From Rhizobiales bacterium Ga0077548 (GTDB taxonomy: Bacteria > Pseudomonadota > Alphaproteobacteria > Rhizobiales > Xanthobacteraceae), in contig LNEZ01000076.1 of the NCBI GenBank assembly GCA_001464215.1, positions 1 to 64,000 on the forward strand: 64,000 nucleotides of DNA. The letters run 5' to 3'. Every line of letters begins with the position of its first letter. Within the stretch, counting starts at the first letter, position 1. The notes beneath the pieces are model-generated. The model worked only from the letters and a program-made list of their open reading frames with translations, searched no databases and had not been told where the DNA came from. Positions 44,600-52,946 of this stretch are shown here, in pieces. The translations under genes and the position numbers were made by a program.

Positions 44600-46660
44600 A
44601 TGAATCTTGGTATCGCATTTGAGCCGCTTATCTCGCTGCCGCTCTTGCTCGGCGCGGCGGTCGTTGCAGCGCTCGTTGCGGCACTCCTGCTTGTTTCCCG
44701 CTCGCGCGGCGCGATCACGCGGACGATTGCGCTCGCACTCGGCGTGATCGCGCTTGCCAATCCTTCGCTCACCCGCGAAGACCGCGATCCGCTAACTTCC
44801 GTGGTCGCCGTCGTGCTCGATCGAAGCGCGAGCCAGCGTTTCGGCGACCGCGCGGACGCAACCAATAAAGCGGCGGAAATCCTGAAAGAGCGCCTCGGCG
44901 CGATTCCCAATCTCGAAGTCCGCATCGTCGAAGGCGGCACCGATGGCGAAGGCGACGGCACCAAACTCTTCGCAGCGCTCAGCGCGACACTTGCAGACGT
45001 TCCGCCGGAGCGCGTCGCGGGCGCAATCATGATCACCGACGGCCGCGTGCATGACGTGCCGTTGCCGCAGCATCTCGGATTTCAGGCGCCGGTTCATGCG
45101 CTGATCACCGGACGCGAGAACGAACGCGACCGCCGCGTGGCGCTGACGGTAACGCCACGCTTCGGCATTGTCGGCCAGCGCCAGACTGTCGGCTTCCGCG
45201 TGGTCGATGAAGGCATTCCGAACGGCGCGCGCGTGAATGTCACCGTGCGCCGCGACGGCACGGTCGTGGCGAACACCGTGGTCACCGCGGGCGCCGAAGA
45301 GCGCGTGCAGGTCGAGATCACCCATGCCGGCGCGAACATCATCGAGATCGACGCCTCCCCGCTCGAAGGCGAACTCACGCTCCTCAACAATCGCGTTGCG
45401 CTGACGGTCGATGGTGTCCGCGAAAAGCTGCGCGTGCTGCTCGTCTCCGGCGAGCCGCATTCCGGCGAACGCACCTGGCGTAATTTGCTCAAGTCGGACG
45501 CAAACGTCGATCTCGTGCACTTCACCATTCTTCGCCCGCCTGAGAAGCAGGACGGCACGCCGATCCAGGAGTTGTCCTTGATCGCGTTCCCGACGCGCGA
45601 GCTCTTTCAAACAAAGATCAAGGAATTTCACCTGATCATCTTCGACCGCTACGCCCAGCAGGGCGTTCTGCCGCTGATCTATTTCGACAACATCGTCGAA
45701 TATGTCCGCGGCGGCGGCGCGCTTTTGATCGCGGCAGGCCCGGATTACGCGGGCCGCAACTCCGTGTGGCGCACACCGTTAGAGGCAATCTTGCCCGCGA
45801 CACCAACCGGCAACATCACCGAAGTCGCCTACAAGCCGGCTTTAAGCGACGACGGCAAACGCCATCCGGTCACGCGCGCATTGCCCGGCTCCGAATTTTC
45901 GCCACCGCAGTGGAGCCCGTTCTTCCGCCTGATCGACGCGCAGACCTCGAACGGCACTGCCTTGATGAACGGCCCCGGCAACCAGCCGCTCCTGGTGCTG
46001 TCGCGTCATGGCGAGGGCCGCGTGGCGCTGCTGTTGTCGGATCACATCTGGCTTTGGGCGCGCGGCTATCAGGGCGGCGGGCCGCACCTCGATCTTTTGC
46101 GCCGCCTCTCGCACTGGCTGATGAAGGAGCCGGAACTTGAGGAAGAGCGGCTCGTCATGAGCGCGCGCGGCGGCGAGATTCTCATTGAGCGGCGCACGAT
46201 GAACGAAACCGCAGAGCCCGTGACGGTGACTCAGCCCTCAGGCGCGACACAGATATTGAATCTCTCGCGCGCCGAGCCCGGCATCTTCCGCGGCACCATC
46301 AAAGCCGAAGAACTCGGCTTGTGGCGCGCGACCGACGGCAAGCTGACCGCGCTCGTCAATCTGGGACCGCTCAATCCGCGCGAGTATCTGGAAGTGACCA
46401 GCACGCGCGAGGTAATGCAGCCGCTTGTAAACGGCACCGGCGGCGGCGTATTGCGGCTCGCGGACCTTTCCGGCGGCGCGCCGCGCATTGCGCAAATCCG
46501 CTCCGCCGAACGCTTCGCCGGACCGGACTGGCTGGGCATCAAAATGCGCGATGCAAGCGTGGTGCGCGGCCTCGGCCTGTTCCCGCTGTTCGCGGGACTT
46601 TCCGGCCTGTTGATTCTGATGGTGGGCATTGCAGCCGCATGGGCTCGCGAAGGCAGATAA
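44600..46660 (+). CDS. Large vWA-like membrane protein of the MoxR operon
   Basis: 686 residues. Two N-terminal helices (LPLLLGAAVVAALVAALLLV; TIALALGVIALANP), then a vWA-like domain with an intact DxSxS metal site (VVLDRSASQRFG) and IMITDGRVHD. An Ig-like region follows, then an amidotransferase-like segment (VRGGGALLIAAGPDYAG), and one C-terminal helix (FAGLSGLLILMVGIAAAWA). It starts 4 bases after the BatA-like gene. With MoxR and DUF58 it probably forms an envelope assembly; role unknown. Confidence 0.82.
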   Translation: MNLGIAFEPLISLPLLLGAAVVAALVAALLLVSRSRGAITRTIALALGVIALANPSLTREDRDPLTSVVAVVLDRSASQRFGDRADATNKAAEILKERLGAIPNLEVRIVEGGTDGEGDGTKLFAALSATLADVPPERVAGAIMITDGRVHDVPLPQHLGFQAPVHALITGRENERDRRVALTVTPRFGIVGQRQTVGFRVVDEGIPNGARVNVTVRRDGTVVANTVVTAGAEERVQVEITHAGANIIEIDASPLEGELTLLNNRVALTVDGVREKLRVLLVSGEPHSGERTWRNLLKSDANVDLVHFTILRPPEKQDGTPIQELSLIAFPTRELFQTKIKEFHLIIFDRYAQQGVLPLIYFDNIVEYVRGGGALLIAAGPDYAGRNSVWRTPLEAILPATPTGNITEVAYKPALSDDGKRHPVTRALPGSEFSPPQWSPFFRLIDAQTSNGTALMNGPGNQPLLVLSRHGEGRVALLLSDHIWLWARGYQGGGPHLDLLRRLSHWLMKEPELEEERLVMSARGGEILIERRTMNETAEPVTVTQPSGATQILNLSRAEPGIFRGTIKAEELGLWRATDGKLTALVNLGPLNPREYLEVTSTREVMQPLVNGTGGGVLRLADLSGGAPRIAQIRSAERFAGPDWLGIKMRDASVVRGLGLFPLFAGLSGLLILMVGIAAAWAREGR

Positions 46661-46710
46661 ATCTCTTACTGCGATTGATTCAAATGCACTCGCGTCGTAG
46701 GACGGCGCGC

Positions 46711-47469
46711 ATGATCGGTTATCTCGACTATCTCATCTTCCGGCTACGCCACTGGCTGAAACGCGGCCGCAATCCGGATCCATACGAAATCGAAATCCGC
46801 CGGCTTTATAATGAGCGCGTCGGGCTGAAAAAGCTCGAGCACGGCGAACATTTCGATGTCATGTCCTATAAGACGAACGGCAAGTTCGATTACGAGCTTT
46901 ACAAGAAGATTCAAACGCTAGGCAACAAAGGAAAAATCGAGCGCGTATTTGTCGCGCAGGAAAATATCGCTTTCCTATCCCGCGAACTTGAAAAACTGAT
47001 CCCCGAAATCAAATTCGTTCTCTGTCACGGCACACGCAACGCTGCCGAACAGAAATACTTTCAGGCATCGCTATCGAAACCTGCTGACATTGTCGGAACA
47101 GAAATCTCCGATACGGCATCGCAATTTCCGATGACGATCGAGTGGGACTTTCACGAGGTGAAGCCGGAATGGCTTGGCGCAGCCGATGTCGTTTATTCGA
47201 ACAGCTACGACCACTCCTACGACCCGCATAAATTGTTTCCCGCCTGGCTGTCGTGCCTCAGCGTGAACGGCGTGATGGCGTTGGAGTGGACCCGCGCGCA
47301 CGATATGCGGCCGTCGATTCTGGACCCGTTCAACGTCGGCCTCGACAGCCTGACGCAGCTTCTCGAAAGCTTTTGCGCGGACGGCAAATACAAGCTGTTG
47401 CCGCCGCTGACGGATTTACCTGTTCGCAGTATCGGCCAGACGTTCCTGCTCGTGCAGCGCGTCCGCTAG
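46711..47469 (+). CDS. Class I SAM-methyltransferase-like protein
   Basis: 252 residues from ATG 46711. The central part fits a Rossmann methyltransferase fold although motif I is unusual: FVLCHGTRNAAEQKYF, DIVGTEISDTASQFP, ADVVYSNSYDHSYDPHKLF, NGVMALEW. Such proteins occur in surface polysaccharide loci, but this copy stands alone after the MoxR operon. Its first two thirds are noticeably richer in A and T than its surroundings, hinting at transfer. Substrate unknown. Overlaps the convergent GNAT gene by 4 bases. Confidence 0.65.
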   Translation: MIGYLDYLIFRLRHWLKRGRNPDPYEIEIRRLYNERVGLKKLEHGEHFDVMSYKTNGKFDYELYKKIQTLGNKGKIERVFVAQENIAFLSRELEKLIPEIKFVLCHGTRNAAEQKYFQASLSKPADIVGTEISDTASQFPMTIEWDFHEVKPEWLGAADVVYSNSYDHSYDPHKLFPAWLSCLSVNGVMALEWTRAHDMRPSILDPFNVGLDSLTQLLESFCADGKYKLLPPLTDLPVRSIGQTFLLVQRVR

Positions 47470-48014
47470 TTCCGGCCGTAGTCGCGCCGCACCGCGCCCG
47501 AAACTTTCTCGAACGAACCAGCGACAAGCTCGGCAACCAGTACGCGCTCCGGGTCGACCGGACCCGGCAGCTTGACGCGGCCATGCTCAACTTTCTTGAA
47601 CCCGAGCCGGCCATAATAAGGTTCGTCGCCGACCAGCAGGATCAGCTTCACGCCGTCATCCTTCGCAGCCTTCATCGAAGCTTCCATCAGCGCGCGGCCG
47701 ACGCCGCGGCTTCTGAACGGCGGCTCGACCGTGAGCGGGCCCAAGAGCACCGCTTTCTCGCCGCCGATAGTGATCGGCGTCAGCCGCACCGAGCCGACCA
47801 AAAGCGTGCCGATGCGGGCGGTGTAAGACAGCTCGCGCCTGTGCGCGACGCCTTCGCGCAACCGGTATGCCGAACGCGCGAAGCGGCCCGGGCCGAAGGT
47901 CCGTTCCGAAAGTTTCTCGATCGCCGGATCGTCTTCCGGCGTTTCGGGTTGGATGTTGAGCGACAGATCGGCCAAGGCGCTTAATTCCGTTGAAATCGGC
48001 GCGCCGAATACCAC
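47466..48014 (-). CDS. GNAT family N-acetyltransferase (YhbS-like)
   Basis: 182 residues from GTG 48014. Core: IQPETPEDDPAIEKLSERTF, LLGPLTVEPPFRSRGVGRAL (acetyl-CoA loop R/Q-x-x-G-x-G/A), VKLILLVGDEPYYGRLGFKK. No ribosome site clearly supports 48014, and the domain begins about 18 residues later, so the true start may be internal. Substrate unknown. Confidence 0.88.
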   Translation of the reverse strand: MVFGAPISTELSALADLSLNIQPETPEDDPAIEKLSERTFGPGRFARSAYRLREGVAHRRELSYTARIGTLLVGSVRLTPITIGGEKAVLLGPLTVEPPFRSRGVGRALMEASMKAAKDDGVKLILLVGDEPYYGRLGFKKVEHGRVKLPGPVDPERVLVAELVAGSFEKVSGAVRRDYGRN

Positions 48015-48057
48015 GGCGGCTGAAGCCGGTCCAATGACGGCGCGTTTACAAGTGTGA

Positions 48058-48501
48058 CTACCACTGCTGCGGCACGGCGGCCGCTTCTGTCACCTCGGCG
48101 AGCCGCCGCCGCGTCGATTGCGTGGTGTCGCCCGGCAGCGCACCGAGCGGGAAGAACTTCGCTTCCTGTATTTCAAAACTCGGCGCAAGCGGCCCGCCAT
48201 ATTCGAACGCGCGGACGACATAGACCGCGACATGATCGCGCGTGGACGCATTCGTGTTCTGAAACAACGCGTGCAGCACCGGCTTGCCGGTCACACGCAC
48301 GTTGCCTTCTTCCATCAGTTCCTTGGCAAGCGCTTCCTCGAAGGTCTCGCCCGGCTCCACACCGCCTCCCGGCAGATGCCAGCCCGGCGTATAGCCGTGG
48401 CGCACGAGCAGCACTTCGTTATCGCGCAGCACTATGCCGCGCACCCCGAGCGTCATGCCGCGCTTCATGCGCCAATAGAGATGAAGGAATCGGCGGATCA
48501 T
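48058..48501 (-). CDS. Nudix hydrolase
   Basis: 147 residues. Nudix box is GGGVEPGETFEEALAKELMEEGNV, close to G-x5-E-x7-RE-x2-EE-x-G but with Lys-Glu where Arg-Glu is usual. N-terminal MIRRFLHLYWRMKRGMTLGV is shared by a common alphaproteobacterial orthologue group. Substrate unknown. Divergent from the metallophosphoesterase gene. Confidence 0.9.
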   Translation of the reverse strand: MIRRFLHLYWRMKRGMTLGVRGIVLRDNEVLLVRHGYTPGWHLPGGGVEPGETFEEALAKELMEEGNVRVTGKPVLHALFQNTNASTRDHVAVYVVRAFEYGGPLAPSFEIQEAKFFPLGALPGDTTQSTRRRLAEVTEAAAVPQQW

Positions 48502-48557
48502 ATTTCGCTTATAGCAAAGCCGTTTGCGTAGCGCGCTTTCCCGGCTAGACAGGATGA

Positions 48558-49460
48558 ATGTTCACGCTTGCCCATTTGTCCGATCCGCACTTGTCTCCGA
48601 TGCCGCGCCCGAGACTGCGCGAGCTTATGGGAAAACGCGCGGTCGGCTATTTCAACTGGCGCACGAACCGCGGCGCGCATCACAGCGTCGACAGTCTCAG
48701 CGCCCTGGTCGCCAACATGAAGAGCCGCGGCTTCGACCACCTCGCGGTCACCGGCGATCTTGTCAATCTTGGCCTGCCCGACGAATACGGATTGGCGCAT
48801 CGTTTTCTGGAAAGCCTCGGACCCGGCGACCGCGTCTCGATGGTGCCCGGCAATCATGACGCCTATGTCCGGGGCACCGCGCTCCTGCACATCGATATGT
48901 GGAAGGATTACATCGCCGCAGACGAGCCCTCGGAGAAGTCCGGCATCGCAGGCACGGCCTTTCCGTATCTGCGCCGCCGGGGAGACCTTGCGATCATCGG
49001 GCTTTCGACCGCGATTCCGACCGCGCCGTTTCTCGCCACCGGCAAACTCGGCAAGGCGCAGTTGCTAGAGTTCGAGCGGCTCCTGAAAATCGCAAAAGAC
49101 GAACATCGCTTTCGCGTGGTGCTCATCCATCATCCGCCGGTCGGGCGTCATTCGCCGCATGAAGTGCTGACCGATGCAAAAGCCTTCTGCGCGGCCGTTG
49201 CGCGCGAAGGCGCGGAGCTTGTACTGCATGGCCACAAGCACAAGGCGCTCCTGCACAAGATTATTGGACCGGACGGCAGCGTGAATGTCGTCGGCGTGCC
49301 TTCGGCTTCGAACCCCGGCAGCCACCCGGAACGAGGTGGCGCCTATAACGTCTATCGCATCGGCGGAAGGACCGGCGCGTGGTCTTGCGAAATGGAAAGC
49401 TATGGCTTTGCGCCGGATGGCGGCGGCATCAGAAAAATCAGAAACGTGAAGCTGATCTGA
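48558..49460 (+). CDS. Metallophosphoesterase family protein
   Basis: 300 residues. Calcineurin-like metal site: LAHLSDPHLSPMPR (D-x-H), VTGDLVNLGLPDEY (GD), VPGNHDAY (GNHD), LIHHPPVGRHS (H) and LHGHKHKALLHK (GHxH). All five blocks are intact. Probable cyclic-nucleotide or other phosphodiester hydrolase; substrate unknown. Ends directly against the convergent next gene. Confidence 0.94.
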   Translation: MFTLAHLSDPHLSPMPRPRLRELMGKRAVGYFNWRTNRGAHHSVDSLSALVANMKSRGFDHLAVTGDLVNLGLPDEYGLAHRFLESLGPGDRVSMVPGNHDAYVRGTALLHIDMWKDYIAADEPSEKSGIAGTAFPYLRRRGDLAIIGLSTAIPTAPFLATGKLGKAQLLEFERLLKIAKDEHRFRVVLIHHPPVGRHSPHEVLTDAKAFCAAVAREGAELVLHGHKHKALLHKIIGPDGSVNVVGVPSASNPGSHPERGGAYNVYRIGGRTGAWSCEMESYGFAPDGGGIRKIRNVKLI

Positions 49461-50000
49461 CTACGGATTGGCCGTGAACCACACTGCCGCAAATAGTGCG
49501 ATTGCGCCTGCAAGCGCGCCAAGCACAAAAGCCGCGAAGATCGCGCCGCGATTTTTCGCGGGCAGCTCTTCCTCGGTTTCGGTCGAGGCCAGCGCCTGTT
49601 CGCGCGCAACCATCCGCCGCGCGACGTAGCGCGTAATCGCCTCCCGCATCGGCGGCACTTCGGTGCTTTCCCCAAGCACGCGGCGGCCATGCGCGGTATC
49701 GGTAAGCAGACGATAGGTGCGCTTGTCGTTACCCATCACGACATGGGTGATCGCATCCAGCCACAGGCGCGGCTGCATGCCGCCGGAAACGCCGCGGTCG
49801 AAATAATCGGTATGACGCGCCGGAATATCCTTGAACGTCTTGTCGATGGCCTCGTTCAGGATTTCGAGGCGCGCCATTTCCGCGTCGCGCAGATCGATGA
49901 TGATCGCGGAGCGCTCCGCCGCCTCGATCCGCGCATCGTGTATGGCTTGCTTCAGCGGCATCGCTGCCACCGGCATCGCCGGAGTGTTTTTGTCGCTCAC
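49461..50000 (-). CDS. Conserved hypothetical protein with C-terminal membrane helix
   Basis: 179 residues from a GTG start. Mostly soluble and helical (RIEAAERSAIIIDLRDAEMARLE; LDAITHVVMGNDKRTYRLL), with a single C-terminal helix IFAAFVLGALAGAIALFAAVWF, so tail-anchored in the inner membrane with the bulk in the cytoplasm. Known only as a conserved hypothetical in Hyphomicrobiales as far as can be judged. No function proposed. Confidence 0.75.
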   Translation of the reverse strand: MSDKNTPAMPVAAMPLKQAIHDARIEAAERSAIIIDLRDAEMARLEILNEAIDKTFKDIPARHTDYFDRGVSGGMQPRLWLDAITHVVMGNDKRTYRLLTDTAHGRRVLGESTEVPPMREAITRYVARRMVAREQALASTETEEELPAKNRGAIFAAFVLGALAGAIALFAAVWFTANP

Positions 50001-50053
50001 GTTTTCCGTCCCTGTCCGGCCATCGTCCCCGGCCTGAGCACCGCGCAGAAAGA

Positions 50054-50851
50054 CTAGCGGCGAGCGTTCAGAGAGTCACGTGCGCGTAAGACGTAAGGTT
50101 CCATCCATTGCAGACCCTCTTCGGTCCGTCCGCGCGGGCGGTACTCGCAACCGACAAAGCCGTCATAGCCGGAGAAAGCGAGCGCATTGAAAACGGAAGC
50201 GATATTCACCTCGCCGCGGTCCGGCTCGTCGCGCAGCGGCACGCCTGCAACCTGCACGTGGCCGATGCGTTTTGCGTGCTTCTCGATCCGGCGCGTGAGA
50301 TCGCCTTCGGTGATCTGCGTGTGATAGATGTCGAATTGCAGCCGGACATTCTTGAGGCCGACGGCGTCGAGAATTTCGGCGGCCTGATCAGTGGTGCGCA
50401 AAAAATAATTCGGCCGGTCGCGCGCGTTCAGCGGCTCGATGGTGAGCGCAATGCCGACCTCCGCCGCCTCCTCGCCTGCCTTCCTCAGATTCGAAATGAA
50501 AGATTCGGTGTTGCGAAGGCCCGCCTTCGCATCGCCGGCCATCACGTGAATGGTAGGCACGCCGAGCGCGCGGGCATAGCTCAGCGCGAGATGAATCTTC
50601 CGGAAGAAATCTTTCTCTCGCCCTGCGATCGCGGCACAACCGGCGTCGCTGCCGTCGGCGGCAAACGGCGTGTTGATGAGCACGCATTGCAGGCGGCTTG
50701 CGGTAAGCCACTCTTTCAGGTGCTCCACCGGCTCGGCATAAGGATGCAGAAGCTCGACCGCGGAAAAGCCCGCGTGATGCGCGGCCGCGAAGCGGTCGCG
50801 AAACGCATACTCCCCGAACAGCAGGTTCAGGTTTGCCGCAAAGCGAAACAC
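50054..50851 (-). CDS. hyi: Hydroxypyruvate isomerase family TIM-barrel protein
   Basis: 265 residues from GTG 50851. Landmarks are FAANLNLLFGEYAFRDRFAA, GFSAVELLHPYAEP, IEPLNARDRPNYFL, VRLQFDIYHTQITEGDLT, HVQVAGVPLRDEPDRGEVN and CEYRPRGRTEEGL: the xylose-isomerase-like barrel with Glu/Asp/His/Glu metal ligands. Converts hydroxypyruvate and tartronate semialdehyde. Links functionally to glycerate kinase at 56497. Confidence 0.92.
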   Translation of the reverse strand: MFRFAANLNLLFGEYAFRDRFAAAHHAGFSAVELLHPYAEPVEHLKEWLTASRLQCVLINTPFAADGSDAGCAAIAGREKDFFRKIHLALSYARALGVPTIHVMAGDAKAGLRNTESFISNLRKAGEEAAEVGIALTIEPLNARDRPNYFLRTTDQAAEILDAVGLKNVRLQFDIYHTQITEGDLTRRIEKHAKRIGHVQVAGVPLRDEPDRGEVNIASVFNALAFSGYDGFVGCEYRPRGRTEEGLQWMEPYVLRARDSLNARR

Positions 50852-50978
50852 GTAATCACCCCCGTAACCGCGTCAATGAAGCCGCGCCGGACGAAAAGCG
50901 CAAGGAAAACAACACGGCGGATTCGCGACGCAGGAAAAAAGCGGCTATGGCTCATTTGAATAAAAAGAAGAGCCTTCC

Positions 50979-51824
50979 TTGACCACTGCAATTCTATTGG
51001 CTGTTCTGGCCGGCGCGCTCCTGCACGCAAGCTGGAACGCCCTCATCAAATGGGAGCCGGATAAGCTCACCGCCTCCGCCGCGATTGCGGTCGGCGCCGG
51101 TATCGTCGCCTTGCCGGTCGCGCTGATGAGCCCTTTGCCGCTTGGAGCCAGTTGGCCGTGGATTGCGTTCTCGTCGCTGATCCATGTTTTCTATTTCGCG
51201 CTAGTCGGCTACGCGCTGCGTCACGCCGATCTCGGCGTGGTCTATCCGCTGACGCGCGGCTCGGCGCCGGCCTTCACGGCAATTCTCGCGGCGGTCTGGC
51301 TCGGCGAAACGCTTGCGCTCAACGGCTGGCTCGCGGTCGGCGCGATTGCAGCGGGTGTGGTGACGCTCTCTGCGGACGCGTTGTTGCGTGGCGGATTGAC
51401 CCCGCGCACAGCCGTGCTCGCCTTCACCAACGCCGCGATCGTGGTCGCTTACACATTGGTCGATGGGATCGGCGCGCGGCTTGCGGGCAACGCGCTCTCT
51501 TATGTCTCGTGGATGATGATCGGCACCGCGGCACTCATCGTGCCGATTGCGCTCGTTTTCTACCGCGCGGAGATCGCCGAAAAAGAACGCAGCTTCTGGG
51601 TCCGCACCTTCATCGGCGGCGCGCTCAGCATCGCAAGCTACGGCATCGCGCTCTGGGCCATGACCAAAGCGCCGATCGGCCTTGTCGCGGCGTTACGCGA
51701 GACCTCGGTGCTGTTCGCCGCGATTCTGGGGGCGCTGATATTCGACGAGCGCTTCGGCCCCAAACGCTGGGCCGCGCTCATTCTAATCGTAATCGGGATT
51801 GGATTGTTGCGGATGCCCTTCTGA
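50979..51824 (+). CDS. EamA/DMT family transporter
   Basis: 281 residues with ten membrane helices in two homologous halves. Second-half EamA motif: APIGLVAALRETSVLFAAILGA. First-half motif: YPLTRGSAPAFTAILAAVWLG. Start is TTG 50979, as no ATG lies in frame before the first helix. Probably exports or imports a small metabolite; substrate unknown. Confidence 0.9.
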   Translation: MTTAILLAVLAGALLHASWNALIKWEPDKLTASAAIAVGAGIVALPVALMSPLPLGASWPWIAFSSLIHVFYFALVGYALRHADLGVVYPLTRGSAPAFTAILAAVWLGETLALNGWLAVGAIAAGVVTLSADALLRGGLTPRTAVLAFTNAAIVVAYTLVDGIGARLAGNALSYVSWMMIGTAALIVPIALVFYRAEIAEKERSFWVRTFIGGALSIASYGIALWAMTKAPIGLVAALRETSVLFAAILGALIFDERFGPKRWAALILIVIGIGLLRMPF

Positions 51825-51834
51825 GGGCCTCCAA

Positions 51835-52110
51835 TTACATCCGGTACTGCTGGATGCGCGTGGTGCGCAGACCCGCGAGACCGTGCTTGTCGATCGAAGC
51901 TTGCCAGTTGAGGAATTCTTCGACGGTGAGCGTGTAGCGCGCACAGGCTTCTTCAAGCGAAAGCAAACCGCCGCGTACGGCCGCGACCACTTCGGCCTTA
52001 CGGCGAATGACCCAACGACGGGTCGACGGCGGGGGAAGATCCGCAATCGTCAAAGGGCTACCGTCCGGCCCGATCACGTATTTCACTCTCGGGCGATGCG
52101 CTTCGGTCAT
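51835..52110 (-). CDS. sciP: CtrA inhibitor SciP (DUF1153)
   Basis: 91 residues. Landmarks are RVKYVIGPDGSPLTIADLPP, TRRWVIRRKAEVVAAVRGGL and LSLEEACARYTLTVEEFLNW, a helix-turn-helix of the DUF1153 family. In Caulobacter SciP binds CtrA and blocks transcription of CtrA targets, many of them flagellar. It lies next to flgD-fliK, consistent with that role. Intact and normal length. Confidence 0.93.
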   Translation of the reverse strand: MTEAHRPRVKYVIGPDGSPLTIADLPPPSTRRWVIRRKAEVVAAVRGGLLSLEEACARYTLTVEEFLNWQASIDKHGLAGLRTTRIQQYRM

Positions 52111-52236
52111 TACAAACTCACTCGGAACACAACTTGTAATGACGAGACCCTAGAGGGCAGCCATGAACATTTCCCTAAGTCTTTCTTTCCAAAAGGTTAT
52201 TGGCCCGGCTCACATTTATCGGAGCAGGAACAAGCC

Positions 52237-52263
52237 AAAAAAGCCTGTCAAATAAGGGCTTTT
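52237..52263 (-). terminator. Terminator after flgD
   Basis: On the minus strand AAAAGCC, a loop of about 11 bases, GGCTTTT and further T's. It lies between flgD and sciP and ends the fliK-flgD transcript. Confidence 0.75.
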
Positions 52264-52265
52264 CG

Positions 52266-52937
52266 CTAGTTTGTCGTGGTGGGCTTCTGTACCGCTTTGA
52301 CCTTGTCGAGCGAGATCAATGCGGTGCCGACCATCAAGAGCGGCTCGCTGCCCGAAAGATCGACCGCATCCACCACGCCGGAGAACTGGGTCGAGATCGT
52401 TACCGCCTGACCGTTCACGTCCTTGGCGTTGATCTTGATCGTGTATTGGCCTTCCGGAGCCGTTTGGCCGTTCGACATCTTGCCGTCCCACGTAAAGCCC
52501 GAAGTGCCGGCTTCCATGGTGGTGGCTTCCTTCGTGAAAATGATGTTGCCGGTGGAGTCGGCGATGTTGATCGTCGCGGTCGCGGCGCGAGGTGCGGTGA
52601 CGTACCAGGTCGCGACACCCGATTTCAGGGCGCTGGTCGCACCGTCCGCGGTGATCGTGGCACCGACGTAGTTCATCGCCGTCGAAAGCTGGCTGGTCTT
52701 GTTGAGATTGACGAGCGCTTCGAGGTTCTCGTTCGAGCGGATCTGCTGCTCCACGCCCGCGAATTGCACGAGCTGTTGCGTGAACTGGTTGGTGTCCAGC
52801 GGATCGAGCGGATTCTGATTCTTGAGCTGCGTGGTGAGCAACAGCAGGAACGTATCGAAATTGTTTGCGATCGAAGCGCGGCTGGCCGTAGTGGCCGACG
52901 TTGCCGATGGAGTTTGCGTGACCGAAGTGACTGCCAT
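52266..52937 (-). CDS. flgD: Flagellar hook assembly protein FlgD
   Basis: 223 residues. N-terminal FlgD motif FLLLLTTQLKNQNPLDPLD followed by TNQFTQQLVQFAGVEQQIRS. The middle and C-terminal domains are beta-rich (GTSGFTWDGKMSNGQTAPEG). FlgD caps the growing hook and is shed after hook completion. Nine bases after fliK on the same strand. Confidence 0.95.
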   Translation of the reverse strand: MAVTSVTQTPSATSATTASRASIANNFDTFLLLLTTQLKNQNPLDPLDTNQFTQQLVQFAGVEQQIRSNENLEALVNLNKTSQLSTAMNYVGATITADGATSALKSGVATWYVTAPRAATATINIADSTGNIIFTKEATTMEAGTSGFTWDGKMSNGQTAPEGQYTIKINAKDVNGQAVTISTQFSGVVDAVDLSGSEPLLMVGTALISLDKVKAVQKPTTTN

Positions 52938-52946
52938 AGCGCGCCC

